A stretch of DNA of 64,000 bases from JALYXV01 sp963733505 (lineage in GTDB: Bacteria; Actinomycetota; Acidimicrobiia; Acidimicrobiales; Palsa-688): contig CAVTDW010000025.1 of NCBI GenBank assembly GCA_963733505.1, positions 1 through 64,000 of the forward strand, written 5' to 3'. Under the pieces are notes generated by a model that was given only the letters and a program-made list of their open reading frames with translations, had not been told where the DNA came from and did no database searches. This document shows, piece by piece, positions 1-7,584 of this stretch (within the stretch, counting starts at the first letter, position 1; each line of letters opens with the position of its first letter). A program made the position numbers and the translations under genes.

Positions 1-1
1 C

Positions 2-768
2 CTGGACCTAACCGGGGGCGGCTCCACCCAGGTCGGCCTCGTGGCGCTCACGAATACCGCCGCTATCAACAGCAACGATCCGAGTGCGATCCACGTCCAA
101 AAGGCCGTCGTTCCGGGCGTGCTGGCCTACTCCTTCCCGCCGAAGCTGTCCCAGAAGCCAGGGCCCCGGCCGCTTGGTAGCAACATGTCGTCCCTCTTCC
201 CTGGCGCGCCGAACGAGCCGCTGCGGCAACTGGATGGCGGTGCCGATTGGGCGCAGCCAGTCCAAGTTCGCCAACGGTCAGATCTGGACGCTGATCGACA
301 CGAAACTGGCAGAACGGAAACAGTGGCCTGGTGTGGCTTGCGATCAAGCCCACGCTTACTCCCACGGCGTTTAGCGGCGCCGCCACCCACCAGGGCTACC
401 TCAGTGTCGCGACCAACAACCTCGACTACGGCGACATCGCGGTCACGGCCGACGGATCGACCGCCCTGATTGTTGCATCACTCGTCGGTCCGACGTCGTT
501 CCCCTCTGCGGTGTACACCACATTCAGCACCGCGGTACAGCCAGCAATGCTGCACATGTATCTCGCCGGCGTCCGCCCCGAAGACGGGGTCACATGCTAC
601 GACGCATATATACCTGGCGACTCCGCCCTCGGGTGTCGATGGGGCGACTACTCGATGGCAAATATCAGTCCCTCGGGCGTGTTCTGGTTCGAGACCGAAT
701 ACATCACTTCACGGGCGAGGAAGCTGCCTGCAAACTGGGGTACCGCGATCGGTCGCCTCCCCAGCTAG
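2..768 (+). pseudogene. C-terminal part of a secreted Asp-box/propeller-like protein, frame broken twice
   Basis: The gene enters from the left edge and only its C-terminal part is here. Coherent protein sequence runs in three successive frames: LDLTGGGSTQVGLVALTN (from base 2), then SKFANGQIWTLIDTKL (about 255-310), then NGNSGLVWLAIKPTLT onward to the stop at 768. Dropping one G from GGG at 249-251 and one base near 308 would rejoin the frames. The end contains RWGDYS and, shortly after, FWFETEYI, a pattern I associate with actinobacterial secreted exo-sialidase-like proteins. It may be a true pseudogene, but homopolymer errors are equally likely. The exact family is not established. Confidence 0.55.
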
Positions 769-815
769 TCGCTCCCAATCCCGTCAGTCGGTCTCGACCG
801 GCAAACGATGGCGGG

Positions 816-821
816 CAGAAT
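816..821 (+). promoter_or_regulatory. -10-like hexamer CAGAAT for a leaderless start
   Basis: CAGAAT is followed by exactly six bases and then the ATG at 828. There is no Shine-Dalgarno-like purine run between them. The layout matches at least ten other plus-strand genes in the window. The hexamer deviates from TANNNT at the first base. Confidence 0.35.
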
Positions 822-827
822 GGTCTC

Positions 828-1184
828 ATGGCGTCATACACCGTCAACCAGCAGGCCGTCGCACGAGCGCGGAAGCTCATCGATGCTCGCCAGTACGTTC
901 TCGACAGTGATTGGGGCGACGTCCAGCCCGGCACCGAAGTCCAGAACGCCTACTTGGACTCACATGGGTGGGACGAGTATGCGAGCTGGCATCTGGGGCT
1001 CACTGAAGGGGCCGCTGAGGAGACCAAGGCGAGGTACGCGTTCGTCTACGGGGATTTCCGCCGGGTCCACCGGACCGGTTTGATCGCCTGCGTCTACCGG
1101 GCCGCCGAATGGCGCCACAAGGAGGTCGAGCTGGCAGCGCACGACCTGTTGCAGCGCCTCGACCAGAAATCCGGGTTGACCTGA
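828..1184 (+). CDS. Conserved hypothetical protein, 118 aa
   Basis: Soluble 118-residue protein starting MASYTVNQQAVARAR. It has an acidic, aromatic middle (VQNAYLDSHGWDEYASWHLG) and a basic helical tail with HKEVELAAHDLLQRLDQ. The pattern is that of a small actinobacterial protein often annotated only as hypothetical; I do not know its function. The frame stays open upstream, but the ATG at 828 is chosen because the protein-like sequence begins there and a -10-like hexamer sits six bases before it. No partner gene is apparent: the gene before is broken and the next one starts more than 200 bases away. Confidence 0.7.
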   Translation: MASYTVNQQAVARARKLIDARQYVLDSDWGDVQPGTEVQNAYLDSHGWDEYASWHLGLTEGAAEETKARYAFVYGDFRRVHRTGLIACVYRAAEWRHKEVELAAHDLLQRLDQKSGLT

Positions 1185-1416
1185 CGGCGACGCTGCCTCA
1201 ACTGATCTGGCCACGGCGCCGGAGCGGTGCGTCCTTGCGGCGCGAACCGAGCGGCTCGCGATTGCGCGAGCCTGCGAAACGCGGCCAGGGACCCCTCGAG
1301 CGGCGAGGACCTCGGCCGCCGGGAGGAATCGGACTTTCTACGCCTTCATTCCCGGCGGAGGAAGAACAGGAAACTCGAGCGTTGTCAGGAGGGCCGTGCG
1401 CCACCATCGTTGGTCT

Positions 1417-2281
1417 ATGGCGGCCAAACTGATACCTCTCCGATATCCCGCAAGCTGCGCCATGTGCGACGTGGCACTTATCGGCTCGTACAAGGGCGTG
1501 GTGGAACGCCGCCGACCACCGCGCCACCTGCGTCGATTGTCAGGGTCGGTTCCCTGGCAGCACAGACCACGGCGCCCCAGTCGAGGTCGCGGCCGGGATT
1601 GGGTCGCTGGATGCGTCCATCGCTGGCGTTGCAGGAGCGTCGGCCCTCCGCGAGTACGAACGCAGGCATCGCCGGCGCAACGAAGGGATCGACCAGAAAT
1701 GGGGACGTCTCGCTGGCGTCGTCAGGTTCCTTTCCGACGACCCCCAGTCGACCCTCGCCTGGGCCAAAGGTTCCGCAGGTGAGCGTCGTCTCGCCGCTCA
1801 CCTGCTGGCGGCGCTGGGCGACCGTGCCGTACTACTGCATGACCGCAAGGTCCCCGGAACCCCCGCCAACATCGACCATATCGCCATCGCCGCCTCGGGG
1901 GTCTGGGTCATCGACGCCAAGAACTACGCCGGCCTGGTCGAACACCGCGATGTCGGCAAATGGATCACGTCCGACCTGCGGATCTATGTCGGTGGCCGAG
2001 ACCGGACCAAGATGGCTGACGGTATGGGATGGCAGGTCGACGCCGTCCGCTCGGCACTCGACGGCGCCGTCGTGCCCGTACACGCTGCCGTGTGCTTCAT
2101 CGAAGCCGAATGGAAGCTGTTCGCTCAGCCGTTCCAACACGAGGGGGTATGGGTTACTTGGGCCAAGAAGCTGGCCGAGATGATCGCCCAACCCGGACCC
2201 CTCAGCACGGCAGAGGTGACTCGCGTCGCCGGCCGCCTTGGCGCGGTCTTGCCGCCGATGCCGGCGCCGCTGCACCGGTAG
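1417..2281 (+). CDS. NERD (nuclease-related) domain protein with N-terminal zinc ribbon, frame interrupted
   Basis: Reads MAAKLIPLRYPASCAMCDVAL in one frame, then SARTRAWWNAADHRATCVDC and onward in the next. One extra base at about 1477-1481 explains the switch; the repaired protein is about 288 aa. CAMC and CVDC form a likely zinc ribbon. A helical stretch ALREYERRHRRRNEGIDQKW leads into the NERD core, where NIDHIAIAASGVWVIDAKNYAG carries the acidic residues and the D-x-K of the family. NERD domains are predicted nuclease folds of the restriction-endonuclease type, common as single-copy chromosomal proteins in actinobacteria, with a loosely defined role in DNA processing. Expressed alone, the downstream frame would lack the first zinc pair. 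Confidence 0.75.
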
Positions 2282-2335
2282 TCGGGCAAGTCAGAGGCAA
2301 CCCTGGTCCGGGTTTCGAGGAGGCTCGTCCACCCC

Positions 2336-2341
2336 TATCCT
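2336..2341 (+). promoter_or_regulatory. -10 hexamer TATCCT, leaderless start of the DUF1905 gene
   Basis: TATCCT is followed by seven bases and the GTG at 2349. It is a good TANNNT match with no ribosome-binding site between it and the start codon. Confidence 0.5.
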
Positions 2342-2348
2342 GACTCGG

Positions 2349-2636
2349 GTGGATTTGGAGTTCACCGGCGAGATCTGGCCCTGGAGGGGCCCGGCGCCGT
2401 TCTATTTCGTCACCGTGCCCGACGAGGAGAGCGCGGCGATTCACGCGACATCGCCACAGGTGACCTACGGCTGGGGCATGATACCGGTCGAGGTGCGGAT
2501 CGGATCGACCGTATGGACGACCTCGCTGTTCCCCAAGGACGGCGGGTATATCGTGCCGCTGAAGGCGGCCGTCCGTCGTGCCGAAGGGATCGACGAGGGC
2601 GATACGGTGACGGTCCGACTGACCGTCAGCGTCTGA
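2349..2636 (+). CDS. DUF1905 domain protein, 95 aa
   Basis: A 95-residue protein from a GTG start with the family's signature beginning, DLEFTGEIWPWRGPAPFYFVTVP, followed by a beta-rich body (GWGMIPVEVRIG, TTSLFPKDGGYIVPLK) and the typical end GIDEGDTVTVRLTVSV. DUF1905 proteins are small beta-barrel-like proteins of unknown function, sometimes fused to YdeI-type proteins; here it stands alone and has normal length. The GTG is favoured because TATCCT sits seven bases upstream. The gene converges with the EthD-like gene pair on the other strand, and its end overlaps the last bases of the small minus-strand ORF at 2626. Confidence 0.85.
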   Translation: MDLEFTGEIWPWRGPAPFYFVTVPDEESAAIHATSPQVTYGWGMIPVEVRIGSTVWTTSLFPKDGGYIVPLKAAVRRAEGIDEGDTVTVRLTVSV

Positions 2637-2817
2637 CCCGTTTCGCCCGGCACCAAGTCGACGGCCGACCGCGTCGAATCGTCGCCCGATCGACAACCGT
2701 TCTCGCGTCAATGGCGGCATCGCGGATCGGTTCGTCCAGCTCGGCGCCGAACACAGCCAAAGAGACACGCCGCAGCTCGATGTCCGCCAAGACCGCGTCG
2801 TCTGGCTGGCTAGACAT
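2626..2817 (-). CDS. Small ORF coupled to the EthD-like gene, 63 aa
   Basis: Starts at an ATG that overlaps the stop region of the EthD-like gene (ATG lies in GATGTCTAG), so it could be translated by re-initiation. The first two thirds look protein-like (DDAVLADIELRRVSLAVFG, then ELDEPIRDAAIDARTVVDRA); the C-terminus is a basic run (RRGRPSTWCRAKRVRR) that could be read-out past a lost end. It may be the remaining N-terminus of a longer protein. I recognise no family. The 3' end overlaps the convergent DUF1905 gene by about eleven bases. Confidence 0.4.
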   Translation of the reverse strand: MSSQPDDAVLADIELRRVSLAVFGAELDEPIRDAAIDARTVVDRATIRRGRPSTWCRAKRVRR

Positions 2818-3115
2818 CCTCGAGTTCGTACACCATGCTGCGGACTCCGGTGGTGGCAAGCTTCGACACGTCCTCCGCGGTTTGCTTTCCTTCTGCTGAT
2901 TGAAATGCCCGCTGGAGAGCTTCCATGTCGTCCCAGTCCAGTTCGGCAATCAAGTAGTAGGGCTCGCCTCCTCGGATTGCGAACGGCATTCGACTGACCG
3001 TGTAGCGGCGCAGTCCGGGCAGCTTCTTGGCCAGCGGGATGTGAATATCCTGGTAGTGGCGGTCGAAGGCCTCAACATCCTGCGGTCTGTCGTACAGCAC
3101 GAGGAACCGGACCAT
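2810..3115 (-). CDS. EthD family protein (ferredoxin-like fold), 101 aa
   Basis: Begins MVRFLVLYDRPQDVEAFDRH and contains YQDIHIPLAKKLPGLRRYTV, the hallmark of the EthD/dimeric alpha-beta barrel family (short strand, xxHxPLxxxxPG, then R-Y). The end, TTGVRSMVYELEDV, is the usual last strand. Proteins of this family assist degradation pathways (EthD with cytochrome P450 ether cleavage) or act as small oxygenase/reductase-like folds. There is no P450 nearby, so the substrate is unknown. The ATG at 3115 gives the normal family length of about 100 residues. A 63-residue ORF starts across its stop codon. Confidence 0.8.
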   Translation of the reverse strand: MVRFLVLYDRPQDVEAFDRHYQDIHIPLAKKLPGLRRYTVSRMPFAIRGGEPYYLIAELDWDDMEALQRAFQSAEGKQTAEDVSKLATTGVRSMVYELEDV

Positions 3116-3253
3116 GCGGCCACAATATGTCGCACGCCGACGATGTTCGAAGCGTCGTGCGAGGAAGCGTGGCGCTGCCCGAAAAACGTGTGAGATTGAG
3201 CCAGACTGGCGGGACGAGCCTCGCGGCCGTCTGGGACAAACGGAGAATGTCAG

Positions 3254-3478
3254 ATGTCGATGGTCGAGGTCGTGCCCTTCCTCGTGGTGCTCGTGATCCT
3301 CGGAACGGTCGCCTGGGTCTACCAGGACGCGACCGCCCGCGCGGCACAGGGGGCCCCCGTCGTCTTCTCCGCCGGTTCGATCCACCTGGATTCGCCCCAG
3401 CTCTGGGCCCTCGTCTGCCTCGTCTTGTGGATCATCTGCTTCCCGCTCTACCTCGCCAGCCGCCGCCGTCCCAACTGA
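3254..3478 (+). CDS. Small membrane protein, 74 aa, two transmembrane segments
   Basis: A 74-residue protein with an N-terminal hydrophobic helix (VVPFLVVLVILGTVAWVY), a short polar loop starting QDATARAAQG, and a second helix (LWALVCLVLWIICFPLYL) that ends in a basic tail ASRRRPN. The layout helix, loop, LWxxxFPxYLxxRR is common in small actinobacterial membrane proteins of unknown function. A weak purine run (GGAGAA) precedes the ATG. It stands alone between the minus-strand EthD pair and the operator region of the next gene. Confidence 0.7.
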   Translation: MSMVEVVPFLVVLVILGTVAWVYQDATARAAQGAPVVFSAGSIHLDSPQLWALVCLVLWIICFPLYLASRRRPN

Positions 3479-3662
3479 CCGGGCAGGGCCGTGCCGGGCC
3501 GTGACCGTGAGGGCAGCGGGTGAGGGTCAGCGAGTGACGGCCAGTGAACAGCGCGCCTCTACCCACGGGACGCTCGACAACCGGTCCGGGCCGACGACGG
3601 GAGGCGACGCCCGAAGCGATGTGGAGCGTTACTGATCGAGGCGAGGTCATCGAGCACGATCG

Positions 3663-3723
3663 TGGCACTCTATGGCACACACGTGGCTTGCGTTGGCACC
3701 ATGATGATGCCATACTGGTGCCA
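3663..3723 (+). promoter_or_regulatory. Phased TGGCAC operator array overlapping a leaderless promoter
   Basis: TGGCAC occurs at 3663, 3673 and 3694, with a degenerate copy (TGGCTT) at 3684, so four half-sites lie 10-11 bases apart on one face of the helix. The last is the left arm of an inverted repeat TGGCACCA (3694-3701) / TGGTGCCA (3716-3723) whose right arm reaches the A of the start codon. A -10-like CATACT (3711-3716) lies between the arms, six bases before ATG 3723. Ribbon-helix-helix proteins bind such arrays, so autorepression by the adjacent gene is the natural reading. Confidence 0.6.
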
Positions 3724-4253
3724 TGGACTTGCGGGTGTACATCGAGGACATTCACCGGCAACTTGTGGTTGCGGCCGAGGCGGGCGGCGATGACGCTCGG
3801 GCGCTGGCCGAACGGCTCGTTGCGCCACTCGACGCCGCGATCCGCCTCGCCTTTCAGGACATTCTCGGGGCCGCGGCCGAGGAGATCACGTGCGAACTTG
3901 CACCCGGATCGGTCGAGCTGCGCCTGCGGGGCCGTGACCCCGAGTTCGTGGTGACGCCACCGCCCGCCCCGCCCACCGCCGACGGCGTGTCCGAAACCGG
4001 CCAGCAGCTGCGCAACCGCGCGGCAATAGCGGCATTGTCTGTCGAGGCCGACGAGGGCGGGGTTTCGCGGATCAACCTCCGCCTGCCTGACCAGCTCAAG
4101 TCCCGGATCGAACAGGCGGCGGGCGCTGAAGGGCAGTCAGTAAACAGCTGGCTCGTCCGAGCCGCCGCCGCGGCCTTGGAGCGCACCGATCCGGGCCGCC
4201 AACCTCCCGGTTTCGGGAAGGTCGCTCAGCGCTATACGGGCTGGGCCCGTTAG
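3723..4253 (+). CDS. HicB/CopG-type ribbon-helix-helix protein, 176 aa
   Basis: The N-terminal two thirds begins MDLRVYIEDIHRQLVVAAEA and is helical, with an AAEEITCELAPGSVELRLRGR segment. The C-terminus carries the DNA-binding ribbon and helix: SRINLRLPDQLKSRIEQAA then EGQSVNSWLVRAAAAALER, as in HicB/Arc-type repressors. Proteins of this size and order precede DUF4097 genes in many actinobacteria, and that pairing is repeated here with 60 bases between the genes. The upstream TGGCAC array suggests that it represses its own operon. No toxin-like neighbour is visible, so an antitoxin role is doubtful despite the family name. Confidence 0.85.
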   Translation: MDLRVYIEDIHRQLVVAAEAGGDDARALAERLVAPLDAAIRLAFQDILGAAAEEITCELAPGSVELRLRGRDPEFVVTPPPAPPTADGVSETGQQLRNRAAIAALSVEADEGGVSRINLRLPDQLKSRIEQAAGAEGQSVNSWLVRAAAAALERTDPGRQPPGFGKVAQRYTGWAR

Positions 4254-4313
4254 TCGGCCGTAGCCGCCTCGCCCGTCCTTGGCATCTCCACCAAGAATGA
4301 AAGGAAAAACGTC

Positions 4314-5195
4314 ATGCCTACTTTCGACACCCCCGAACCCATCTCGGTAACGGTTGAACTCGGCGTCGGTGACCTCCGAATCCTGGCCGGTGAGCGAAGC
4401 GACACAATTGTCGAAGTTCGCCCCAGCGACGCCAGCAACAAGTCCGACGTGAACGCGGCCCATCAGACCCGCGTGGAGTACGCCAACGGCCGACTACTGA
4501 TCAAGGCTCCCAAGGGATGGAAGCAGCACACGTCTCGCGGCGGCGACGAGTCGATCGACGTGCAGATCGACCTGCCTGCGGGCTCCCATGTCCGGGCGGA
4601 GGCAGGGGTGGCGGCGTTTCACTGCTCGGGTCGCCTCGGCGAGTGCCACTTCAAAACCGGCGTCGGCGATATTCGAGTCGACGAGGCCGGAGCGTCCGAG
4701 CTCAAGGCCGGCGCCGGTGACATCAGTGTGGGCCGTGCATCCGGCCACGCCGAGGTCACGACCGGAACGGGCGCAGTTCGGATTGACCGTATCGACGGGA
4801 CAGCGGTGGTAAAGAACTCAAACGGGGACACCTGGATTGGCAAGGTCGGCGGCGACCTACGGGTGAACGCGGCCAATGGAAGGATCACCGTCGACCAGGC
4901 CGAGGCTGGGGTGGCGGCGAAGACCGCCAATGGCGACGTCCGCCTCGGCGAGGTGGTGCGTAGTGCGATCGTGGCGGAAACCGCGTGCGGCGCAATCGAC
5001 CTCGGAGTGCGCGATGGTGTCGCTGCCTGGCTGGACCTCGACACCCGTTTCGGCAATGTGCACAGCGATCTGGACGCCGTCGAGCGCCCGCAAGCGGGGG
5101 AGAACGCGGTCGAGGTGCGGGCCCGGACGTCCTTCGGCGATATCACGATCCGCCATGCCCCCGACCGCACGAGCGATCCGGTTGGTCAGCCATGA
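4314..5195 (+). CDS. DUF4097 beta-repeat protein, 293 aa
   Basis: Starts MPTFDTPEPISVTVELGVGD after a GAAAGGA ribosome-binding site. The body is a series of short beta turns of the kind GDIRVDEAGASELKAGAGDI, TGTGAVRIDRIDGT, NSNGDTWIGKVGGDLRV, TANGDVRLGEV, typical of the DUF4097 right-handed beta-helix-like repeat. The full length (293 aa) matches the family. There is no signal peptide or membrane segment, so it is probably cytosolic or peripheral. Its role is unknown; it is consistently linked to the ribbon-helix-helix gene just upstream and is presumably co-transcribed with it. Confidence 0.85.
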   Translation: MPTFDTPEPISVTVELGVGDLRILAGERSDTIVEVRPSDASNKSDVNAAHQTRVEYANGRLLIKAPKGWKQHTSRGGDESIDVQIDLPAGSHVRAEAGVAAFHCSGRLGECHFKTGVGDIRVDEAGASELKAGAGDISVGRASGHAEVTTGTGAVRIDRIDGTAVVKNSNGDTWIGKVGGDLRVNAANGRITVDQAEAGVAAKTANGDVRLGEVVRSAIVAETACGAIDLGVRDGVAAWLDLDTRFGNVHSDLDAVERPQAGENAVEVRARTSFGDITIRHAPDRTSDPVGQP

Positions 5196-5225
5196 GCGCG
5201 GCACGGGGTAGTCACAAAAGCGGAC

Positions 5226-5280
5226 CGGGGAAAAATCCTCCCGATTCGCTTGTCGACCGCTCCGGGAGGCATTTTCCCCG
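5226..5280 (+). terminator. Long stem-loop after the DUF4097 gene
   Basis: CGGGGAAAAATCCTCCCG (5226-5243) pairs with CGGGAGGCATTTTCCCCG (5263-5280): 16 of 18 positions match around a 19-base loop. No U-run follows. It lies between a finished operon and the next start, so a terminator or processing site is likely; the A/T core flanked by G/C ends also fits a protein-binding palindrome. Confidence 0.45.
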
Positions 5281-5334
5281 CCTCCGATTTGCCTTGGCGT
5301 TGGTTGAGAAAATACGTGAGGTAGCGGCAAGGCG

Positions 5335-5790
5335 ATGAAGAAACAGACGTCAAGCACAGAGCTCATTTCGTTGCCCGAGCGGGCGGACATCGTGGCGCTG
5401 GTCGAGGTCCTTCTCGGCAGGCTGGCATGGCCGTCGCGAGAAGGGATCCTGTGGCTCGACGGGGATCAGCTGACATTCGGGTCGTGGCACATCGAAGGCG
5501 GCATCCGGTCGTCTGAGGTGCTCGAAAAAGTCTTCCAGGGTTCGCTGAGCGATATCCAATGGAAATGGTCGAGCGCAATGTATGAAATGCGGGTGCTTGT
5601 CGCAGACAAACGGTACCGGGTCAAGTTTCAGGGCGAATCGGAGATATCCGCGATCGCCCAGGATGCGGCGTCCAGCATCGACCTACCGGGTGTCAAGTTG
5701 ATCGCTATAACCGAGCAGATAATGGACCTTCACCGAGTGAAGGGAATGTGGCACGCCTGGGAGGCGGCGCTGAAGTCGGCGTCTGCGTAA
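5335..5790 (+). CDS. Hypothetical protein, 151 aa
   Basis: A soluble protein of 151 residues starting MKKQTSSTELISLPERADI. It is rich in beta-like segments (ILWLDGDQLTFGSWHIEGGI, MYEMRVLVADKRYRVKFQGE) followed by a C-terminal helix MDLHRVKGMWHAWEAALKSA. Codon choice is visibly less G/C-biased than in the neighbours (AAG/AAA, TTG, ATA, CAT), which hints at a transferred gene. There is no membrane segment and no family I recognise. The ATG is favoured because GGCAAGGCG precedes it and the frame upstream lies in the stem-loop region. Confidence 0.55.
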   Translation: MKKQTSSTELISLPERADIVALVEVLLGRLAWPSREGILWLDGDQLTFGSWHIEGGIRSSEVLEKVFQGSLSDIQWKWSSAMYEMRVLVADKRYRVKFQGESEISAIAQDAASSIDLPGVKLIAITEQIMDLHRVKGMWHAWEAALKSASA

Positions 5791-5814
5791 CATCGCGCGG
5801 CGCTCTGCCAGACT

Positions 5815-6792
5815 ATGTGGATGTCGTTTACCGTCGATGAGCTGGCGTACGCAACGGCCCTGGTCCGGCGCTCGGTACCTCCGACGCCGCAATACCGCTG
5901 GCCACTATTGGATGAACTCGTCGGCGCCGCGGTGTGGGTCAAGCACGAGAACCACACGCCGACGGGGGCATTCAAGGTACGCGGTGGTTTGGTCTATGCC
6001 GACCGGCTCCGTGCCCATCGACCCGAGGTTCGAGGGATTGTCTCCGCGACACGCGGCAACCATGGGCAGAGCCTGGCGTTCGCGGGTCGCGCGGCCGGGC
6101 TTCGGGTCACAATCGTGGTGCCCCATGGCAACAGCCAGGACAAGAACGCCGCCATGCGCGGGTTTGGGGCCGAAGTCATCGAACACGGCCACGATTTCCA
6201 GGCGGCTTTGGAATATTCGGTCGAGCTTGGCGCCGAATGCGGCTTCGAGTCGGTACCGCCGTATCACCCCGATCTTGTCCTCGGTGTCGCCACCTACGCC
6301 CTTGAGCTGTTCGAGGGGGTCGGTGAGCTGGATACGGTCTACGTGCCGGTGGGGATGGGATCAGGAATCAGCGGCCTTATTCGGGTGCGGGATCTGCTCG
6401 GGCTGCGCGTCGACATTGTCGGCGTGGTCGCCGAGCAGGCTCCGGCCATCGCCCGGTCCTTCGCCGCCGGGCAGGTGGTGGCGACCGAGACGGCACATAC
6501 CTTCGCCGACGGTGTGGCGTGCCGCGTGCCCGATCCGGCTGCGGTGCAGGTGATTGTCGCGGGCGCGGCGCGAATCATTGCGGTGAGCGAGGAAGCAGTT
6601 GCTTCGGCCATGCGGACACTGTTCGCGACGACACACAACACGGCCGAGCCGGCGGGCGCCGTGGCGCTTGCCGGGTTGCTCGCCGAACGCGACATTGTGC
6701 GACACCGCCGAATCGGGATTATTCAGACCGGCGGCAACGTCGACACCGACATGTTCGCGGCGGTTCTTGCGGGTCAGACTCCGACGCCGTAG
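5815..6792 (+). CDS. Threonine dehydratase-like PLP enzyme, 325 aa
   Basis: A fold-type II PLP enzyme of the serine/threonine dehydratase family. PTGAFKVRGG (residues about 50-60) holds the Schiff-base lysine, TRGNHGQSLAFAG the substrate/carboxylate loop, and VPVGMGSGISGL the phosphate-binding glycine loop. The end IGIIQTGGNVDTD is the usual cofactor-ring region. At 325 residues it is the catabolic-length form without the C-terminal ACT regulatory domain of biosynthetic IlvA. Typical reaction: threonine or serine to 2-oxoacid plus ammonia; other hydroxy-amino acids are possible. The start may be Met-1 (5815) or Met-3. It stands alone in front of a DinB-like gene. Confidence 0.85.
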   Translation: MWMSFTVDELAYATALVRRSVPPTPQYRWPLLDELVGAAVWVKHENHTPTGAFKVRGGLVYADRLRAHRPEVRGIVSATRGNHGQSLAFAGRAAGLRVTIVVPHGNSQDKNAAMRGFGAEVIEHGHDFQAALEYSVELGAECGFESVPPYHPDLVLGVATYALELFEGVGELDTVYVPVGMGSGISGLIRVRDLLGLRVDIVGVVAEQAPAIARSFAAGQVVATETAHTFADGVACRVPDPAAVQVIVAGAARIIAVSEEAVASAMRTLFATTHNTAEPAGAVALAGLLAERDIVRHRRIGIIQTGGNVDTDMFAAVLAGQTPTP

Positions 6793-6815
6793 GGCGGGAT
6801 GCGAGGCTGTCAGGC

Positions 6816-7421
6816 ATGACTGGATCGGATCCCAAGGCCAACCTTCAGCGCTACCTACAAGCCGCCCGCAACGTTCACGTGGCGAAACTCGAGGGACTCT
6901 CGGAGTACGACATTCGCCGCCCGATGACGCCGACGGGCACCAACCTGCTGGGGCTGGTCAAACATCTAGTCGGTGTGGAGCTGGGCTACTTCGGCGACGC
7001 CTTTGGCCGGCCGTTCGACGAACCGCTCCCGTGGGATTCAGACGGCGACCCCAACGCCGAGATGTGGGCCACCGCAGACGAATCACGCGAATACATCGTC
7101 GGGCTCTACCGCCGGGCGTGGGAGCATTCCGACGCCACGATCGAGCTGCTGGCGCTGGACACGATCGGCCAGGTGCCATGGTGGCCGGACGATCGACGCG
7201 ACGCGACGCTGCACCTGATCCTGGTGCATGTCATCGCCGAGACCAATCGTCACGCCGGACACGCCGACATCGTGCGCGAACTCATCGACGGTGCCGTGGG
7301 GCTGCGCCACGCCAACGACAACATGGCGCCGGGCGACGAGGCGTGGTGGGCGAGCTACCGGAGCCGCCTCGAACGCGTGGCGCAGGAATCCGCGGCACGG
7401 TCGACCCGCCCGGTCACCTGA
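6816..7421 (+). CDS. DinB/DUF664 family protein, 201 aa
   Basis: Four-helix DinB-like fold: helix 1 has LQRYLQAARNVHVAKLEGLS, followed by RPMTPTGTNLLGLVKHLVGV, where the His of LVKHL is the first metal ligand of the family; the second ligand motif is in LILVHVIAETNRHAGHADIV (H-x3-E-x3-H-x2-H). It also has the family's SDATIELL and W-W-x-D segments. Members are metal-binding proteins related to bacillithiol/mycothiol transferases; in actinobacteria many are mycothiol-dependent or uncharacterised. It follows the dehydratase by 23 bases on the same strand and could be co-transcribed. The Met at 6816 matches the beginning of the conserved sequence. Confidence 0.85.
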   Translation: MTGSDPKANLQRYLQAARNVHVAKLEGLSEYDIRRPMTPTGTNLLGLVKHLVGVELGYFGDAFGRPFDEPLPWDSDGDPNAEMWATADESREYIVGLYRRAWEHSDATIELLALDTIGQVPWWPDDRRDATLHLILVHVIAETNRHAGHADIVRELIDGAVGLRHANDNMAPGDEAWWASYRSRLERVAQESAARSTRPVT

Positions 7422-7584
7422 CAGCCCAGGGGCAATTTGGGGGCAGCCCCAGCGGGAAATAGGGGCCATCCTCGATTCCTGAATCCGGCCAGAGAGCAGA
7501 CAGTGATCGCATGACTACTGCGACACCGACAATCATCTGCGCCAACGCGGCAACGACGCCGGCGGTCTGTTCTTGCGGGTGACT

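Noticed and set aside
4619..5170. Long minus-strand frame opposite the DUF4097 gene
   Set aside because: It is the mirror of GC-rich codons; low-complexity Arg/Ser/Pro composition and no family features.
3723..5195. Toxin-antitoxin pair reading of the RHH and DUF4097 genes
   Set aside because: The second protein has a beta-repeat fold without toxin features and is too long; regulation of an operon fits better.
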